54,521 bases of DNA from Clostridia bacterium (lineage in GTDB: Bacteria > Bacillota > Clostridia > Oscillospirales > CAG-272): assembly GCA_017466685.1 (NCBI GenBank), contig JAFTTS010000094.1, forward strand, positions 1 to 54,521, in the 5' to 3' direction. This document shows positions 18,175 through 27,300 of this stretch, in pieces (within the stretch, counting starts at the first letter, position 1; each line of letters begins with the position of its first letter). Under the pieces are notes generated by a model. It saw only the letters and a program-made list of their open reading frames with translations. It was not told the origin of the DNA and searched no databases. The position numbers and the translations under genes were made by a program.

Positions 18175-18204
18175 ATTATATCATAAACGGACATAGTTTG
18201 TCAA
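18175..18204 (-). promoter_or_regulatory. Promoter of the candidate small RNA
   Basis: Minus strand TTGACA (18199-18204), 18-nt spacer, TATAAT (18175-18180). Both hexamers are perfect consensus, and no gene start lies within reach before the terminator. Confidence 0.8.
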
Positions 18205-18267
18205 GAGTCAAATGTAAAGTTTTGAGATTTTAACATTATTTTCTGTGAGTTTTACACATATATATCC

Positions 18268-18301
18268 ACAAAAATAACCGAGTACGTTTTTTCGTACCCG
18301 G
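18268..18301 (-). terminator. Terminator of the copper-amine-oxidase-like gene
   Basis: Minus-strand stem CCGGGTACG (18293-18301) with CGTACTCGG (18278-18286), nine pairs, then TTATTTTTG. Confidence 0.88.
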
Positions 18302-18316
18302 CTGTATACGCTGATA

Positions 18317-19018
18317 TTACTGATAGAAGCCCGGTTCTGCGATGAGGAGATAATCGGAGAACGCGCTGTCACTGAAAACAAGCTTTATGTCGTTGTATCC
18401 GCTGATGTCAACTGCAACGTCGATCGGCTTGGAAATTTTGTCCATCTCGGGAGAGGTGTAAAGGGTGGTTCCGTCCGCAACGACCGAGAAAGTTGCCGTA
18501 AGATGGCTCGATGTGCCGTTTTCAACGCAAAGTACAGTCTTGAACTTGCTGTATTTGCCGTTTACAAGATCTTCGTATGTATATCCCTTGTTGGCAATAG
18601 TGTCAGAGCCTTTCAGTGCATATTCGTACTGATTTTCATAGTTATCCTTGGCATTGTGTGCGATATAATGGCTGCTTCCGATGCTCTTTGTATCACGCAG
18701 TGAAAGAGTCGGCTTTTCGAGTGTTCCGTCCATATCGCCAAGGTATACGGTCGTTGTCGCACCGTCCCATGCAACGGCTTTACCGAATGCGTTCGCAACT
18801 GCACGAACAGGCAGATATGTTGTGCCGTTATAAATCATCGGCTCAACCGGATTACCGTTCGCATCGGTAGGATTGATCTTCTTTCCGTCAACAACGATGG
18901 TTACGCCCTCTGCAAGAACATTATACAGCGTAATGGTGTTTGCCGCGAGAAGCGATGTACCGGCAAGTGTCGCGCCGACGAGCAGACCTGCGATTATTGA
19001 TTTTGCTTTCGTTTTCAT
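18317..19018 (-). CDS. Exported protein with copper-amine-oxidase N-like and NPCBM-like domains
   Basis: A 233-residue secreted protein. It has a signal peptide (about 1-26, ending near LLAAN), then a 'copper amine oxidase N-terminal' stalk-type domain (about 28-95) with its usual YLPVRAVANAFGKAVAWD signature. The C-terminal beta-sandwich (about 105-230), with DISGYNDIKLVFSD, resembles NPCBM carbohydrate-binding modules. No catalytic motif is seen, so a wall- or glycan-binding role is inferred. I start at the ATG at 19018 behind GGAGG. It is a single-gene unit with a perfect consensus promoter and its own terminator. Confidence 0.85.
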   Translation of the reverse strand: MKTKAKSIIAGLLVGATLAGTSLLAANTITLYNVLAEGVTIVVDGKKINPTDANGNPVEPMIYNGTTYLPVRAVANAFGKAVAWDGATTTVYLGDMDGTLEKPTLSLRDTKSIGSSHYIAHNAKDNYENQYEYALKGSDTIANKGYTYEDLVNGKYSKFKTVLCVENGTSSHLTATFSVVADGTTLYTSPEMDKISKPIDVAVDISGYNDIKLVFSDSAFSDYLLIAEPGFYQ

Positions 19019-19063
19019 GATAAAAACCTCCAAAAGTAGTTTATTTTACAATTCGCTACAATA

Positions 19064-19093
19064 ATTATATCATGCCGCTCAGCGTTTTGTCAA
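19064..19093 (-). promoter_or_regulatory. Promoter of the copper-amine-oxidase-like gene
   Basis: Minus strand TTGACA (19088-19093), 18-nt spacer, TATAAT (19064-19069). Confidence 0.85.
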
Positions 19094-19111
19094 CCCCAAA
19101 AATAAAGTTTT

Positions 19112-19155
19112 AAAAACAAAAGAGACTGAGCGAAAAAACTCAATCTCTTTTTTGA
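19112..19155 (-). terminator. Terminator of the rpmG-rplA operon
   Basis: Minus-strand stem AGAGATTGAG (19139-19148) with CTCAGTCTCT (19121-19130), ten pairs, followed by a T-rich tract. It lies about 20 nt beyond rplA. Confidence 0.88.
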
Positions 19156-19168
19156 TTTTAAATTAAAC

Positions 19169-19861
19169 TCAGCCGAGCTTGGAGTAGTTGATCTTAACAC
19201 CGGGGCCCATAGTCGAAGCGACTACGCAGCTCTTGATGTACTGACCCTTTGTTGCTGCAGGCTTAGCCTTGATGATTGCGCCAAGAAGAGCGTTGAAGTT
19301 TTCAAGAAGCTTTTCCTGACCGAAGGATGCCTTGCCGATGGGGCAGTGGATGATGTTTGTCTTATCAAGACGATACTCGATCTTACCTGCCTTAGCCTCG
19401 GTAACAGCCTTTGCAACGTCCATGGTAACAGTACCAGCCTTCGGGTTAGGCATAAGTCCCTTAGGACCGAGAACCTTACCGAGACGACCGATAACACCCA
19501 TCATATCGGGAGTTGCGATGATGATGTCGAACTCGAACCAGTTTTCCTGCTGGATCTTTGCAACATAATCCTCTGCGCCAACATAGTCAGCACCTGCTGC
19601 TTCTGCTTCCTTTGCCTTGTCGCCCTTAGCGAAAACAAGGGTACGAACAGTCTTACCTGTACCGTTGGGGAGAACTACTGCGCCGCGAACCTGCTGGTCA
19701 GCGTGACGGGAGTCAACACCCAGACGTACGTGAACTTCAACGGTCTCGTCGAACTTTGCCTTTGCAGTCTGGCAAACGAGCGAGAGAGCGTCATTAGCAT
19801 CATAAAGCTTTGCCTTTTCGATGAGCTTTGCGCTCTCGATATATTTCTTTCCTGTGCTCAT
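19169..19861 (-). CDS. rplA: Ribosomal protein L1
   Basis: A large-subunit protein of the mobile L1 stalk, which also typically represses its own operon by binding mRNA. The 230 residues are full length. The signature around MPNPKAGTV near residue 125 and the [14 protein letters not shown] block near residue 60 are clear. It lies 12 nt after rplK and is the last gene of rpmG-secE-nusG-rplK-rplA; a terminator follows. rplJ/rplL, which often come next in Firmicutes, are not here. Confidence 0.98.
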   Translation of the reverse strand: MSTGKKYIESAKLIEKAKLYDANDALSLVCQTAKAKFDETVEVHVRLGVDSRHADQQVRGAVVLPNGTGKTVRTLVFAKGDKAKEAEAAGADYVGAEDYVAKIQQENWFEFDIIIATPDMMGVIGRLGKVLGPKGLMPNPKAGTVTMDVAKAVTEAKAGKIEYRLDKTNIIHCPIGKASFGQEKLLENFNALLGAIIKAKPAATKGQYIKSCVVASTMGPGVKINYSKLG

Positions 19862-19873
19862 TGTAACTCCTCC

Positions 19874-20299
19874 TTATTCCTCGACAGTGATACCCATGCT
19901 GCGTGCGGTACCTGCGATCATGCTCATCGCAGCCTCAAGCGAGCCGGCATTAAGGTCGGGCATCTTTGTTTCAGCGATCTGCTTAACCTGATCCTTGGTC
20001 AGCTTTGCAACCTTGGTCTTATTAGGTGTAGCGGATGCAGACTCAATACCGCAAGCCTTCTTGATAAGAACGGGAGCCGGGGGAGTTTTGGTGATGAAGG
20101 AGAACGAGTTGTCTGCATAAACGGTGATAACAACCGGAATGATGAGACCGATATCCTTCTTTGTTCTTTCGTTGAATTCCTTAGTGAATACAGGAATAGC
20201 AACGCCGTATGCACCGAGTGCAGGACCTACAGGGGGAGCAGGAGTAGCCTTTCCCGCCGGCAGCTGCAGCTTGATGTAACCTTTGATTTTCTTTGCCAT
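19874..20299 (-). CDS. rplK: Ribosomal protein L11
   Basis: A 141-residue large-subunit protein at the GTPase-associated centre. The N-terminal [20 protein letters not shown] block and the C-terminal RNA-binding domain with GTARSMGI are intact. A GGAGG site precedes the ATG. The 104-nt gap to nusG is long for this operon and contains a GC-rich foldable leader that may be the site for L1 autoregulation. Confidence 0.98.
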   Translation of the reverse strand: MAKKIKGYIKLQLPAGKATPAPPVGPALGAYGVAIPVFTKEFNERTKKDIGLIIPVVITVYADNSFSFITKTPPAPVLIKKACGIESASATPNKTKVAKLTKDQVKQIAETKMPDLNAGSLEAAMSMIAGTARSMGITVEE

Positions 20300-20403
20300 G
20301 ATAAATGCACCTCCGTATTGTGGTAGCAGGACTTTTCGTCCTATTTAGATTTTCGGGAGAATTTTTAGTGGTTTTCTCCCTCCCACGTTTGAGGAGAATA
20401 TCC
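20300..20403 (-). promoter_or_regulatory. Possible L1-binding leader ahead of rplK
   Basis: On the minus strand the gap contains GTGGGAGGG followed by two alternative partners: GGGAGAA with TTCTCCC (seven pairs), or GTGG with CCAC just before the ribosome site. L1 commonly autoregulates rplK-rplA from this position; assignment here is inference from position and base pairing only. Confidence 0.35.
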
Positions 20404-20946
20404 TCAGTCGTTCACAAGAGCTATCGCGTCCGAATCAAGCTCGAACGGTGTATCTCTTCCGAACATATTGACAAGCACCGTAACCTTCTTCTTATCGTCG
20501 GAGAACTCCTTGAGTACGCCTTTCATACCCTTGAGTGCGCCGTCCTTGATTTCAACGGTGTCATCAATATTAAAGTTAACAACGACCTTGGGAGCTGCCG
20601 ATTCGATGCCCATTGCAGCAACCTCGGCCTCCGTAAGAGCGGTCGGTTTAGATCCGGGGCCAACAAAGCCTGTAACGCCGCTGATATTTCTGACGACGTG
20701 CCATGTTTCGTCAGTCATTACCATTTTTACAAGCACATAGCTCGGGAATATCTTTTCCTCGACCTCTTTTTTGGTTTCGCTGTCGATATAAGTTTCAACC
20801 GGGATACGAATGTCTACTATAACATCCTGAAGTCCGCGGTTTTCGACGATTTTTTCAAGGTTCGTCTTAACCTTGTTCTCGTAGCCGGAATAGGTATGAG
20901 CGACATACCATCTTTTCTCACCGGTTGCGTCGTACAGATCACTCAT
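20404..20946 (-). CDS. nusG: Transcription termination/antitermination factor NusG
   Basis: An RNA-polymerase-binding factor linking transcription to termination and translation. The 180 residues have the NGN domain (about 8-115), opening with WYVAHTYSGYENKV and containing the SYVLVKMVM strand. The C-terminal KOW domain (about 128-178) contains FSDDKKKVTVLVNMFGRDTPFELD. It follows secE by 20 nt in the conserved secE-nusG order. Confidence 0.98.
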   Translation of the reverse strand: MSDLYDATGEKRWYVAHTYSGYENKVKTNLEKIVENRGLQDVIVDIRIPVETYIDSETKKEVEEKIFPSYVLVKMVMTDETWHVVRNISGVTGFVGPGSKPTALTEAEVAAMGIESAAPKVVVNFNIDDTVEIKDGALKGMKGVLKEFSDDKKKVTVLVNMFGRDTPFELDSDAIALVND

Positions 20947-20966
20947 TACAGATTCTCCGTAAAATC

Positions 20967-21239
20967 TTAAAGATTTATAAGACCGCCAAGCAGGTCAAGA
21001 CCTTTTGTAAAAGCAAAGTCAAGTACGCCGATTGCGACGCCTGCGATGACAATTGTAACTGCTACGACGACAGTGTTCTTCATGGTATCTTCCTTGGAAG
21101 CCCATGTAACTTTTTTGAGCTCTGCTCTATAGTCGCGGAAGAACTTTGCAATACGCGAGCCGATTCCGGGCTTGTCCTTTGCAGGCTTCTTCTCAGCTTT
21201 CTTTTCAGCAGCAGCTGTGGTCTTTTCGATGTCCGCCAT
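20967..21239 (-). CDS. secE: Preprotein translocase subunit SecE
   Basis: The small membrane subunit of the SecYEG channel. The 90 residues have a charged Lys/Glu/Ala-rich N-terminus, the conserved RAELKKVTWASKEDT cytoplasmic amphipathic segment and a single C-terminal membrane helix. I use the ATG at 21239, preceded by GGAGG at 7 nt, rather than one six codons earlier. It lies 42 nt after rpmG. Confidence 0.95.
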   Translation of the reverse strand: MADIEKTTAAAEKKAEKKPAKDKPGIGSRIAKFFRDYRAELKKVTWASKEDTMKNTVVVAVTIVIAGVAIGVLDFAFTKGLDLLGGLINL

Positions 21240-21281
21240 AGTTGATCCTCCAATCAATATTTACCGCGTTATGCAGTATGA

Positions 21282-21431
21282 TTACTTTGTTTCCTTGTGA
21301 AGGGTATGCTTGCGGCAGAACTTACAGTACTTGTTCATTTCAAGTCTGTCGGGGTCATTTTTCTTGTTTTTCTTTGTGTCGTAGTTTCTCTGCTTGCATT
21401 CACTGCACGCGAGTGTAATTTTAACTCTCAT
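21282..21431 (-). CDS. rpmG: Ribosomal protein L33
   Basis: A 49-residue zinc-ribbon L33. It begins [13 protein letters not shown], continues NYDTKKNK, and ends in [14 protein letters not shown], so both CxxC pairs are intact (the zinc-binding form). A GGGAGG ribosome site precedes the ATG at 21431. It is the first gene of the rpmG-secE-nusG-rplK-rplA operon, the standard Firmicute position; the tRNA-Trp gene often found here is absent. The gene is short and easily missed. Confidence 0.95.
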   Translation of the reverse strand: MRVKITLACSECKQRNYDTKKNKKNDPDRLEMNKYCKFCRKHTLHKETK

Positions 21432-21484
21432 TTCGGCACCTCCCGATTAGATTATGCGAGGTAATCCCACGCACGTTAGAATTG

Positions 21485-21606
21485 TGACAGCATCGCCGAC
21501 ACATGGCGACAGACGCTACCGTCACGTACCTCCCTCCCGAAAACGGTCTTTTCCGGTACAGACTTCGCGGCGAAATCTGCGCAAAAAAAGAACCCTCTCG
21601 CAGAGG
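21485..21606 (-). promoter_or_regulatory. Structured leader of the rpmG operon
   Basis: The roughly 175-nt leader has a short stem CCTCT/AGAGG (21602-21606 with 21594-21598) followed by GTTC and seven T right after the promoter. Further on is a long stem of about 12 pairs in 13 (21512-21524 with 21485-21497) with an inner TCGCC/GGCGA option. It may be an attenuator or a ribosomal-protein-binding leader; I do not recognise a named class. Confidence 0.4.
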
Positions 21607-21613
21607 TAAAGTT

Positions 21614-21642
21614 ATTCTATCATACTTTTTTCTTTTTGTCAA
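21614..21642 (-). promoter_or_regulatory. Promoter of rpmG-secE-nusG-rplK-rplA
   Basis: Minus strand TTGACA (21637-21642), 17-nt spacer, TAGAAT (21614-21619) with an extended -10 TG. Confidence 0.82.
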
Positions 21643-21689
21643 GGGTTTTTTGGAATTTTTTTGGTTTTTGGGGTTTTTGCTTCGAATTT

Positions 21690-22167
21690 CGCGTAATTTC
21701 GGGGGCATCTAACTTTGCCTCGCCCTTTGGGAAAGGTGGCGTACTAACTTTAAGCCTCGCCCTTTGGGAAAGGTGGCGTACTAACTTTAAGCCTCGCCCT
21801 TTGGGAGAGGTGTCGAGCGAAGCGAGACGGAGAGGGTGATTTCGAAGTATGCTGCTTCGAGCTTCGCGTAATTCGAGGGAAACAGGAACCAGCTCGCCGC
21901 AGGTTCCTACCTCCCTCGAGCTCCCTCCGCCCTCCTTGGCTGCACCCGACTTGCGCTCAGTTCGCTAACGCTCACAATTCGCTTTGACACCTGTACCGTT
22001 TGAGCCGCCACCTTACGAGGGCGGCACCGCTCCCTTGTTTCTTTCACTGCAAAAAGTTAGTCCGAGCAGGCAAGCTGCGTTTTGCTGCTCCGTCTAACAA
22101 AAAGCCTTCTCTTGGGAGAGAGGTGGAAAAGATTGCTTCGCAACTTCGTCGGATGAGGGCATCCCAC
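21690..22167 (+). repeat. Intergenic repeats B2(x3)-B1-B2, copy IV (no gene)
   Basis: This part of the 772-bp gap between typA and rpmG holds no gene. Two truncated near-identical B2 pieces and one full B2 (21715-21835) precede a full B1, and another B2 ends at the typA terminator. The B1 long hairpin pairs TCGAGGGA (21873-21880) with TCCCTCGA (21912-21919), and its second hairpin is GCCGCC/GGGCGGC near 22010-22026. Confidence 0.75.
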
Positions 22168-22196
22168 AAAAAAGGAGCCGCCACAACGACAGCTCC
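22168..22196 (-). terminator. Terminator of typA
   Basis: Minus-strand GGAGC...GCTCC stem with six T. It is nearly identical to the infB and jag terminators and lies 7 nt beyond the typA stop. Confidence 0.85.
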
Positions 22197-22203
22197 GTCA
22201 GTA

Positions 22204-24027
22204 TTACTTTTTAAGCTTTGCCTGTGCCTTAAGGCGAAGTGACGTGTCGAGGATAGCCTTGCGCAGACGGATCGACTTCGGTGTTACCTCCATCAGCTCG
22301 TCGGCGGCGAGGAACTCGATTGCTTCTTCGAGGCTCATTTGCTTATGAGGTGTGAGTATCAACGCTTCGTCTGCACCGGTTGAACGTACCGCTGTAAGAT
22401 GCTTCTTCTTGCAGGGATTCAACGCGATGTCACCGACCTTCGGCGATTCTCCGACGATCATTCCCTCGTATACGGGTGTCTGTACGCCGACGAACATCTG
22501 TCCTCTATCCTGCGTCTGATAGAGACCGTAAGAGGTCGTTTCGCCTGCTTCACTTGCGACAAGCGAACCTGTGTAACGAAGTGTAATATCTCCGCGGTAG
22601 GGCTGGTAACCGTCGAACACCGAGTTGATGATACCCTCGCCGCGTGTGTCAGTCATAAATTCGCTTCTGTAACCGAACAGGCAACGTGCCGGAATTACGT
22701 ACTCGATTCTCATACGGCTGCCGTGCAGGTTCATTTCAAGTAAGTCACCCTTACGTGCACCGAGCTTCATGATGACCGTGCCTTCACTTCCCTCGGGAAC
22801 GTCGATCGTTACGCGCTCCATCGGCTCACAAAGCTGACCGTCAATTTCTTTATAAAGCACGCGCGGCATCGAGCAGGTGAGCTCATATCCCTCACGGCGC
22901 ATATTTTCTATAAGGATGGAAAGGTGCATTTCTCCGCGTCCTGCAACCTTGAAGCTATCGGTCGTGTCACCGTCCGAAACACGGAGCGAAACGTCACGAA
23001 GCAGCTCCTTATAAAGACGCTCACGAAGCTGACGGGAGGTGACAAACTTACCTTCACGTCCTGCAAACGGGCTGTCGTTTACCGAGAATGTCATTTCAAG
23101 CGTCGGCTCGCTCACCTTTACAAATTCAAGCGGTTCAACGCAGTCGGTCGAGCATACCGTGTCACCGATCGTGACGTCACCTGCACCCGAGAAGCAGACG
23201 ATATCACCCATCTTTGCGGTTTCAACGGCGATTCTCTGCAGACCGTCTATCTGATAAAGCGATACGATTCGTGTACGCTTGGGTGCTTCTTCACTGTGGA
23301 AGTTCGTGATCGCGACTTCCTGTCCGACCTTGACCTGTCCGCGCTCGATACGTCCGATACCGATTCGTCCGACGTACTCGTTATAGTCGATGGAGGAAAC
23401 AAGCATCTGCAGAGGCTCGTCCACCTCACCCTCGGGAGCCGGGATGTATTCAAGAATGGTGTCAAAGAGACATTTGAGATCCTCTCCGCGTTCTTCGGGC
23501 GAAATTGACGCAGTTCCGTCACGTCCGCAGGCGAAGATCATCGGGGAATCAAGCTGTTCGTCGGTTGCGTCAAGGTCGATGAGAAGCTCGAGCACTTCGT
23601 CGATAACCTCGTTTATACGTGCATCGGGACGGTCCACCTTGTTGACAACGACGATAACCTTGTGCTTGAGTTCAAGTGCACGCTGAAGAACGAAGCGTGT
23701 CTGTGGCATCGGACCTTCCGCAGCGTCAACGAGCAGAAGTACGCCGTTTACCATCTTGAGTATACGCTCGACCTCACCGCCGAAGTCCGCGTGACCGGGT
23801 GTGTCGATTATGTTTATTTTAACGTCCTTATAATGTGCGGCTGTGTTCTTTGCCAAAATCGTGATGCCGCGTTCCTTTTCAATTGCACCGGAGTCCATGA
23901 CTCTGTCCTCGGTCGCCTGATTTTCACGGAATATACCGCCCTGTTTGAGCATTTCGTCAACGAGGGTAGTCTTACCGTGGTCAACGTGGGCGATGATTGC
24001 TATGTTTCTTAAATCGTTACGGATCAA
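22204..24027 (-). CDS. typA: Translational GTPase TypA/BipA
   Basis: A ribosome-binding GTPase of the EF-G/LepA group, involved in 50S assembly and stress or cold growth. The 607 residues show the G domain with [24 protein letters not shown] and NKVD, then the beta-barrel, EF-G-like domain III and V regions, and a TypA-specific C-terminus with the [15 protein letters not shown] region near residue 490. The start is a TTG (24027), 8 nt after AGGAG; no better ATG is nearby. It is transcribed alone from its own promoter. Confidence 0.97.
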   Translation of the reverse strand: MIRNDLRNIAIIAHVDHGKTTLVDEMLKQGGIFRENQATEDRVMDSGAIEKERGITILAKNTAAHYKDVKINIIDTPGHADFGGEVERILKMVNGVLLLVDAAEGPMPQTRFVLQRALELKHKVIVVVNKVDRPDARINEVIDEVLELLIDLDATDEQLDSPMIFACGRDGTASISPEERGEDLKCLFDTILEYIPAPEGEVDEPLQMLVSSIDYNEYVGRIGIGRIERGQVKVGQEVAITNFHSEEAPKRTRIVSLYQIDGLQRIAVETAKMGDIVCFSGAGDVTIGDTVCSTDCVEPLEFVKVSEPTLEMTFSVNDSPFAGREGKFVTSRQLRERLYKELLRDVSLRVSDGDTTDSFKVAGRGEMHLSILIENMRREGYELTCSMPRVLYKEIDGQLCEPMERVTIDVPEGSEGTVIMKLGARKGDLLEMNLHGSRMRIEYVIPARCLFGYRSEFMTDTRGEGIINSVFDGYQPYRGDITLRYTGSLVASEAGETTSYGLYQTQDRGQMFVGVQTPVYEGMIVGESPKVGDIALNPCKKKHLTAVRSTGADEALILTPHKQMSLEEAIEFLAADELMEVTPKSIRLRKAILDTSLRLKAQAKLKK

Positions 24028-24069
24028 TGGAGTTTCTCCTTTTCATAGATTTACATATCACATTTTTTT

Positions 24070-24097
24070 ATTATACCACATTTTTACGCCGTGTAAA
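24070..24097 (-). promoter_or_regulatory. Promoter of typA
   Basis: Minus strand TTTACA (24092-24097), 16-nt spacer, TATAAT (24070-24075). Confidence 0.65.
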
Positions 24098-24257
24098 AGA
24101 GTTATTTTTTACAATGTTTACGGTGTTTTGATAGGATTTTTTGATATGTGATACGTTTTCGTCGTCCTTGCTGATGATTTTTCAGACAGATTTATATACA
24201 GTAGATTTCATGAAATGTAACATAATTTATATAAGTATACAAATATTGTTTTTCCGC
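24098..24257. other. AT-rich intergenic stretch, no feature seen
   Basis: The middle of the 321-bp divergent gap between typA and the large SLH gene. It is AT-rich; I see no gene, repeat or strong hairpin here apart from the flanking promoters. Confidence 0.6.
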
Positions 24258-24286
24258 TTGAAATATTTTCCTTTAGATGATATAAT
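24258..24286 (+). promoter_or_regulatory. Promoter of the large SLH exoprotein
   Basis: TTGAAA (24258-24263), 17-nt spacer, TATAAT (24281-24286) with extended TG. It leaves a leader of about 55 nt. Confidence 0.78.
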
Positions 24287-24348
24287 ATAATTTGTGGTTG
24301 TTTATTATAAACGACTAAATATTTTATTTTTTGAGGAAGGTAAATCTC

Positions 24349-27300
24349 ATGACAAGATCAGGACGCATTTTAAGTTTGGTTATCGCTATGATCATGGTTA
24401 TCGGTATGATCCCGATGACAGGCGTAGCGGCAACCGAAACCGCAGGATTTGACAATTTTGCAGTGCAGAACACCGTCGAATCCGACACCTTCACCGATAT
24501 CGCTGAGGACGACTGGTTTTATGATGACGTAAAAGCAGTATACGAGCTCGGTCTGATGGTTGGTAAGGGTGAGGGCACATTCGCACCCGAAAGCTCCGTA
24601 ACAATCGCGGAAGCTATCACGATCGCGGCTCGTCTTAACTCCATCTATACAAACGGTACAGATGAGTTTGAGGCAAGCGAAGTGTGGTATCAGACTTACG
24701 TTGACTATGCCACCGAAAACGGCATTCTCACATTTGAAGTTGCAGACTACACCGCTCCCGCAAAGAGAGCCGAGTTTGCGCTCATTATGGCAAATGCACT
24801 TCCCGAGGAAGCACTTGAAGCAGTAAATGCTGTTGCGGACGGTGCTATTCCCGACGTTGCTGCAGACGCGGCATATGCAGAAGCAGTATATGCGCTTTAC
24901 CGTGCCGGCATAATGGTCGGTAACGATGAAGCAGGCACATTCGCTCCCGACACCGAGATCAATAGAAGTGAGGTTGCGGCTATCACTGCACGTATGGCAG
25001 ACACCGAGCTTCGTAAGGAAGTAACTCTCGGCGAGGAAGAAACCACCGAGGCAGAGGAAACAACAGTTGAACCTGAGGAAACAACCGTTGAGCCTGAGGA
25101 GACAACCGTTCCCGAGGATACAACAGTTGAACCCGAGGAAACAACAACCGTTCCCAAGGATACAACTGCTGAACCCGAAGAGACAACCGTTCCCGAGGAG
25201 GATGACGAAGAAAGAGAGCGCAGACTGCGTGAACTCCTCCTCGCTTTCGTTGGTATTCAGATTGGTAACAGAAATAATAATACATACACCATAACCTTCA
25301 ATTCCAACGGTGGTACTGATGTTGCAAGCCAGACCGTAATCGCAGGCGGACTTGCAACCGAGCCGGAAGCGCCGAGCAAGGATGACGTCGCTTTTGAAGG
25401 CTGGTACACCGATACAGCTCTGACAAACAGATTTGATTTCACAACTCCCATAACCAGCGATATTATTCTCTATGCCAACTGGGTAAGCGGCTTCACCGTT
25501 TCCTTTGATCTCAACTATGACGGTGCTCCCGCAGCTCCCGCAAACCAGGTAGTTGCTCCCGGCGAAAAAGCAACCGAACCCCTCGTCCCCTTCAGAAACG
25601 ACTTCACCTTTATCTGTTGGGCAACGGATGCAGCCGGTGACAATCCCTTTAACTTCAACACAAACATCACCCAAAGCATCACTCTTTACGCTAAATGGGC
25701 TAAACAGAACGGTACAAATCCCGTTTCGCTTGATGACGTTGATCCCGATGTTGAAATTTACTCCTTCAACACAGATGTATACGATATTCTTCTCGGAGAC
25801 ACCAGAACCGTTACATTCACATCCGAGATCTTTGCAAATATTGAGCTTGACAGCACCGCCGTTGCAGTCATCAGCGAGGACGGCACTGTTCTCGGTTACA
25901 TGAACGATGACGGTATAAACGGAGACGTTACCGAGGATGACGGTATCTACACTCTCAAAACAAGCTTCACCGCGACTGCTGTCGGAAACACAAAGTACAG
26001 CGTCACCGTCAACAACATCGTAACATCCGCAAACCGTATCAATATCGGCTACTACAGAGAGTACACCGATGCGGATTTCAACTCCCTTCAGGACGTTGTT
26101 GATGCGATCAACGCTGCCATTGCCGCTTTTGTTGATGCGGACGGTTATCTCCTCGACGACAAGTATGAGGATGCCAATGCAGCTGCAATTGCCGTTCTCG
26201 ACGAGTTTGTTGCACTCGGCGTGGTCTCCGAATACACTCCCGAAGAATATATAATCCATGTTCAGCTTACAGACGGTCTGCCTTTCATCTATACCTTTGA
26301 AGTAAGAGGTATTGATGCCGGCGGTTCTGTCATGAATATCGCAACCTATGAGCCTTACAAGGGTGAATGGGATGAGGAATGGCTCAACACACTCTCTACA
26401 AAGTCTGCAGACGGAAGCGCAACTCTTATTGACAATGAATTTGACAACTATGTATTCGCAAACAATTACGATCTTGCAGAGGTTTCGATCGAAGCTCTGA
26501 AGAACATCAGCGAAAACACCGTTATAATCTGGCGCGGACACGGTGGATACTCCTCCGTATACGGTTCCTTTATCGGAATAGGTCAGTCATCCGCCGGTGA
26601 TCGCAGTGCATACAGCGATGATATCAATAACGGTAACATTATTCCTCTCTCCAGCGGTAAGTTCGGTATCTCCGGCGGCTTTATAGATAAGTATGTTTCA
26701 AGCATGAACGGCGGTCTTGTATGGCTCGGTGCTTGCTCAACAGGTAAGGATATGCTTGACGGCATCGACAACAACAGCTCTCTTGTACAGGCGTTCATAA
26801 ACAAGGGTGCCACCGCAGTTATCGGCTCATCCGGTTCCGTTGATTCGAGCTACAGCTCCAATTTCGCTTATTCCTTCTTCAAAAATCTTACCAAGACAAA
26901 TGGAGATGGAAACTACAACAACGTTGCACGTGCTTACGCATTGGCGGCAGCTGCGCAGGGTGCAACCGACGCTACCGGAACAAGATTTGTAATTTTCCCG
27001 CTGAACAGCAGTACCGCTCTTGACTACACTCTTTATAAAGAGGAGACCGGTTACATCTCCGGAAGCATTAAGGACGCTGAAACCGGCGCGGCAATCGCAG
27101 GTGCTCTCGTAAGAATTTACAAGGACGGCGTTCTCGTTGCCAGCGTCAGATCAAACAGCGTCGGTTACTATGACGTCGAGGTTCCCGCAGACGAATATAT
27201 CGTAAAAATTACCGCAGGCAGCTATAAGAGCGCAAAAATGTCGGTCACCGTTACCGCAAACAACACAACCTACAATGAAACCATGATGCTTGTCAATGTC

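Noticed and set aside
18006..18194. 62-codon hydrophobic minus-strand frame
   Set aside because: Its ATG lies inside the promoter between -35 and -10, so it cannot be translated from that transcript, and no ribosome site precedes it.
24370..26541. 723-codon open frame on the minus strand opposite the large SLH protein
   Set aside because: It is antisense to a protein with clear domains, is unusually Cys-rich, has no ribosome site or promoter, and follows from the codon bias of the + strand.
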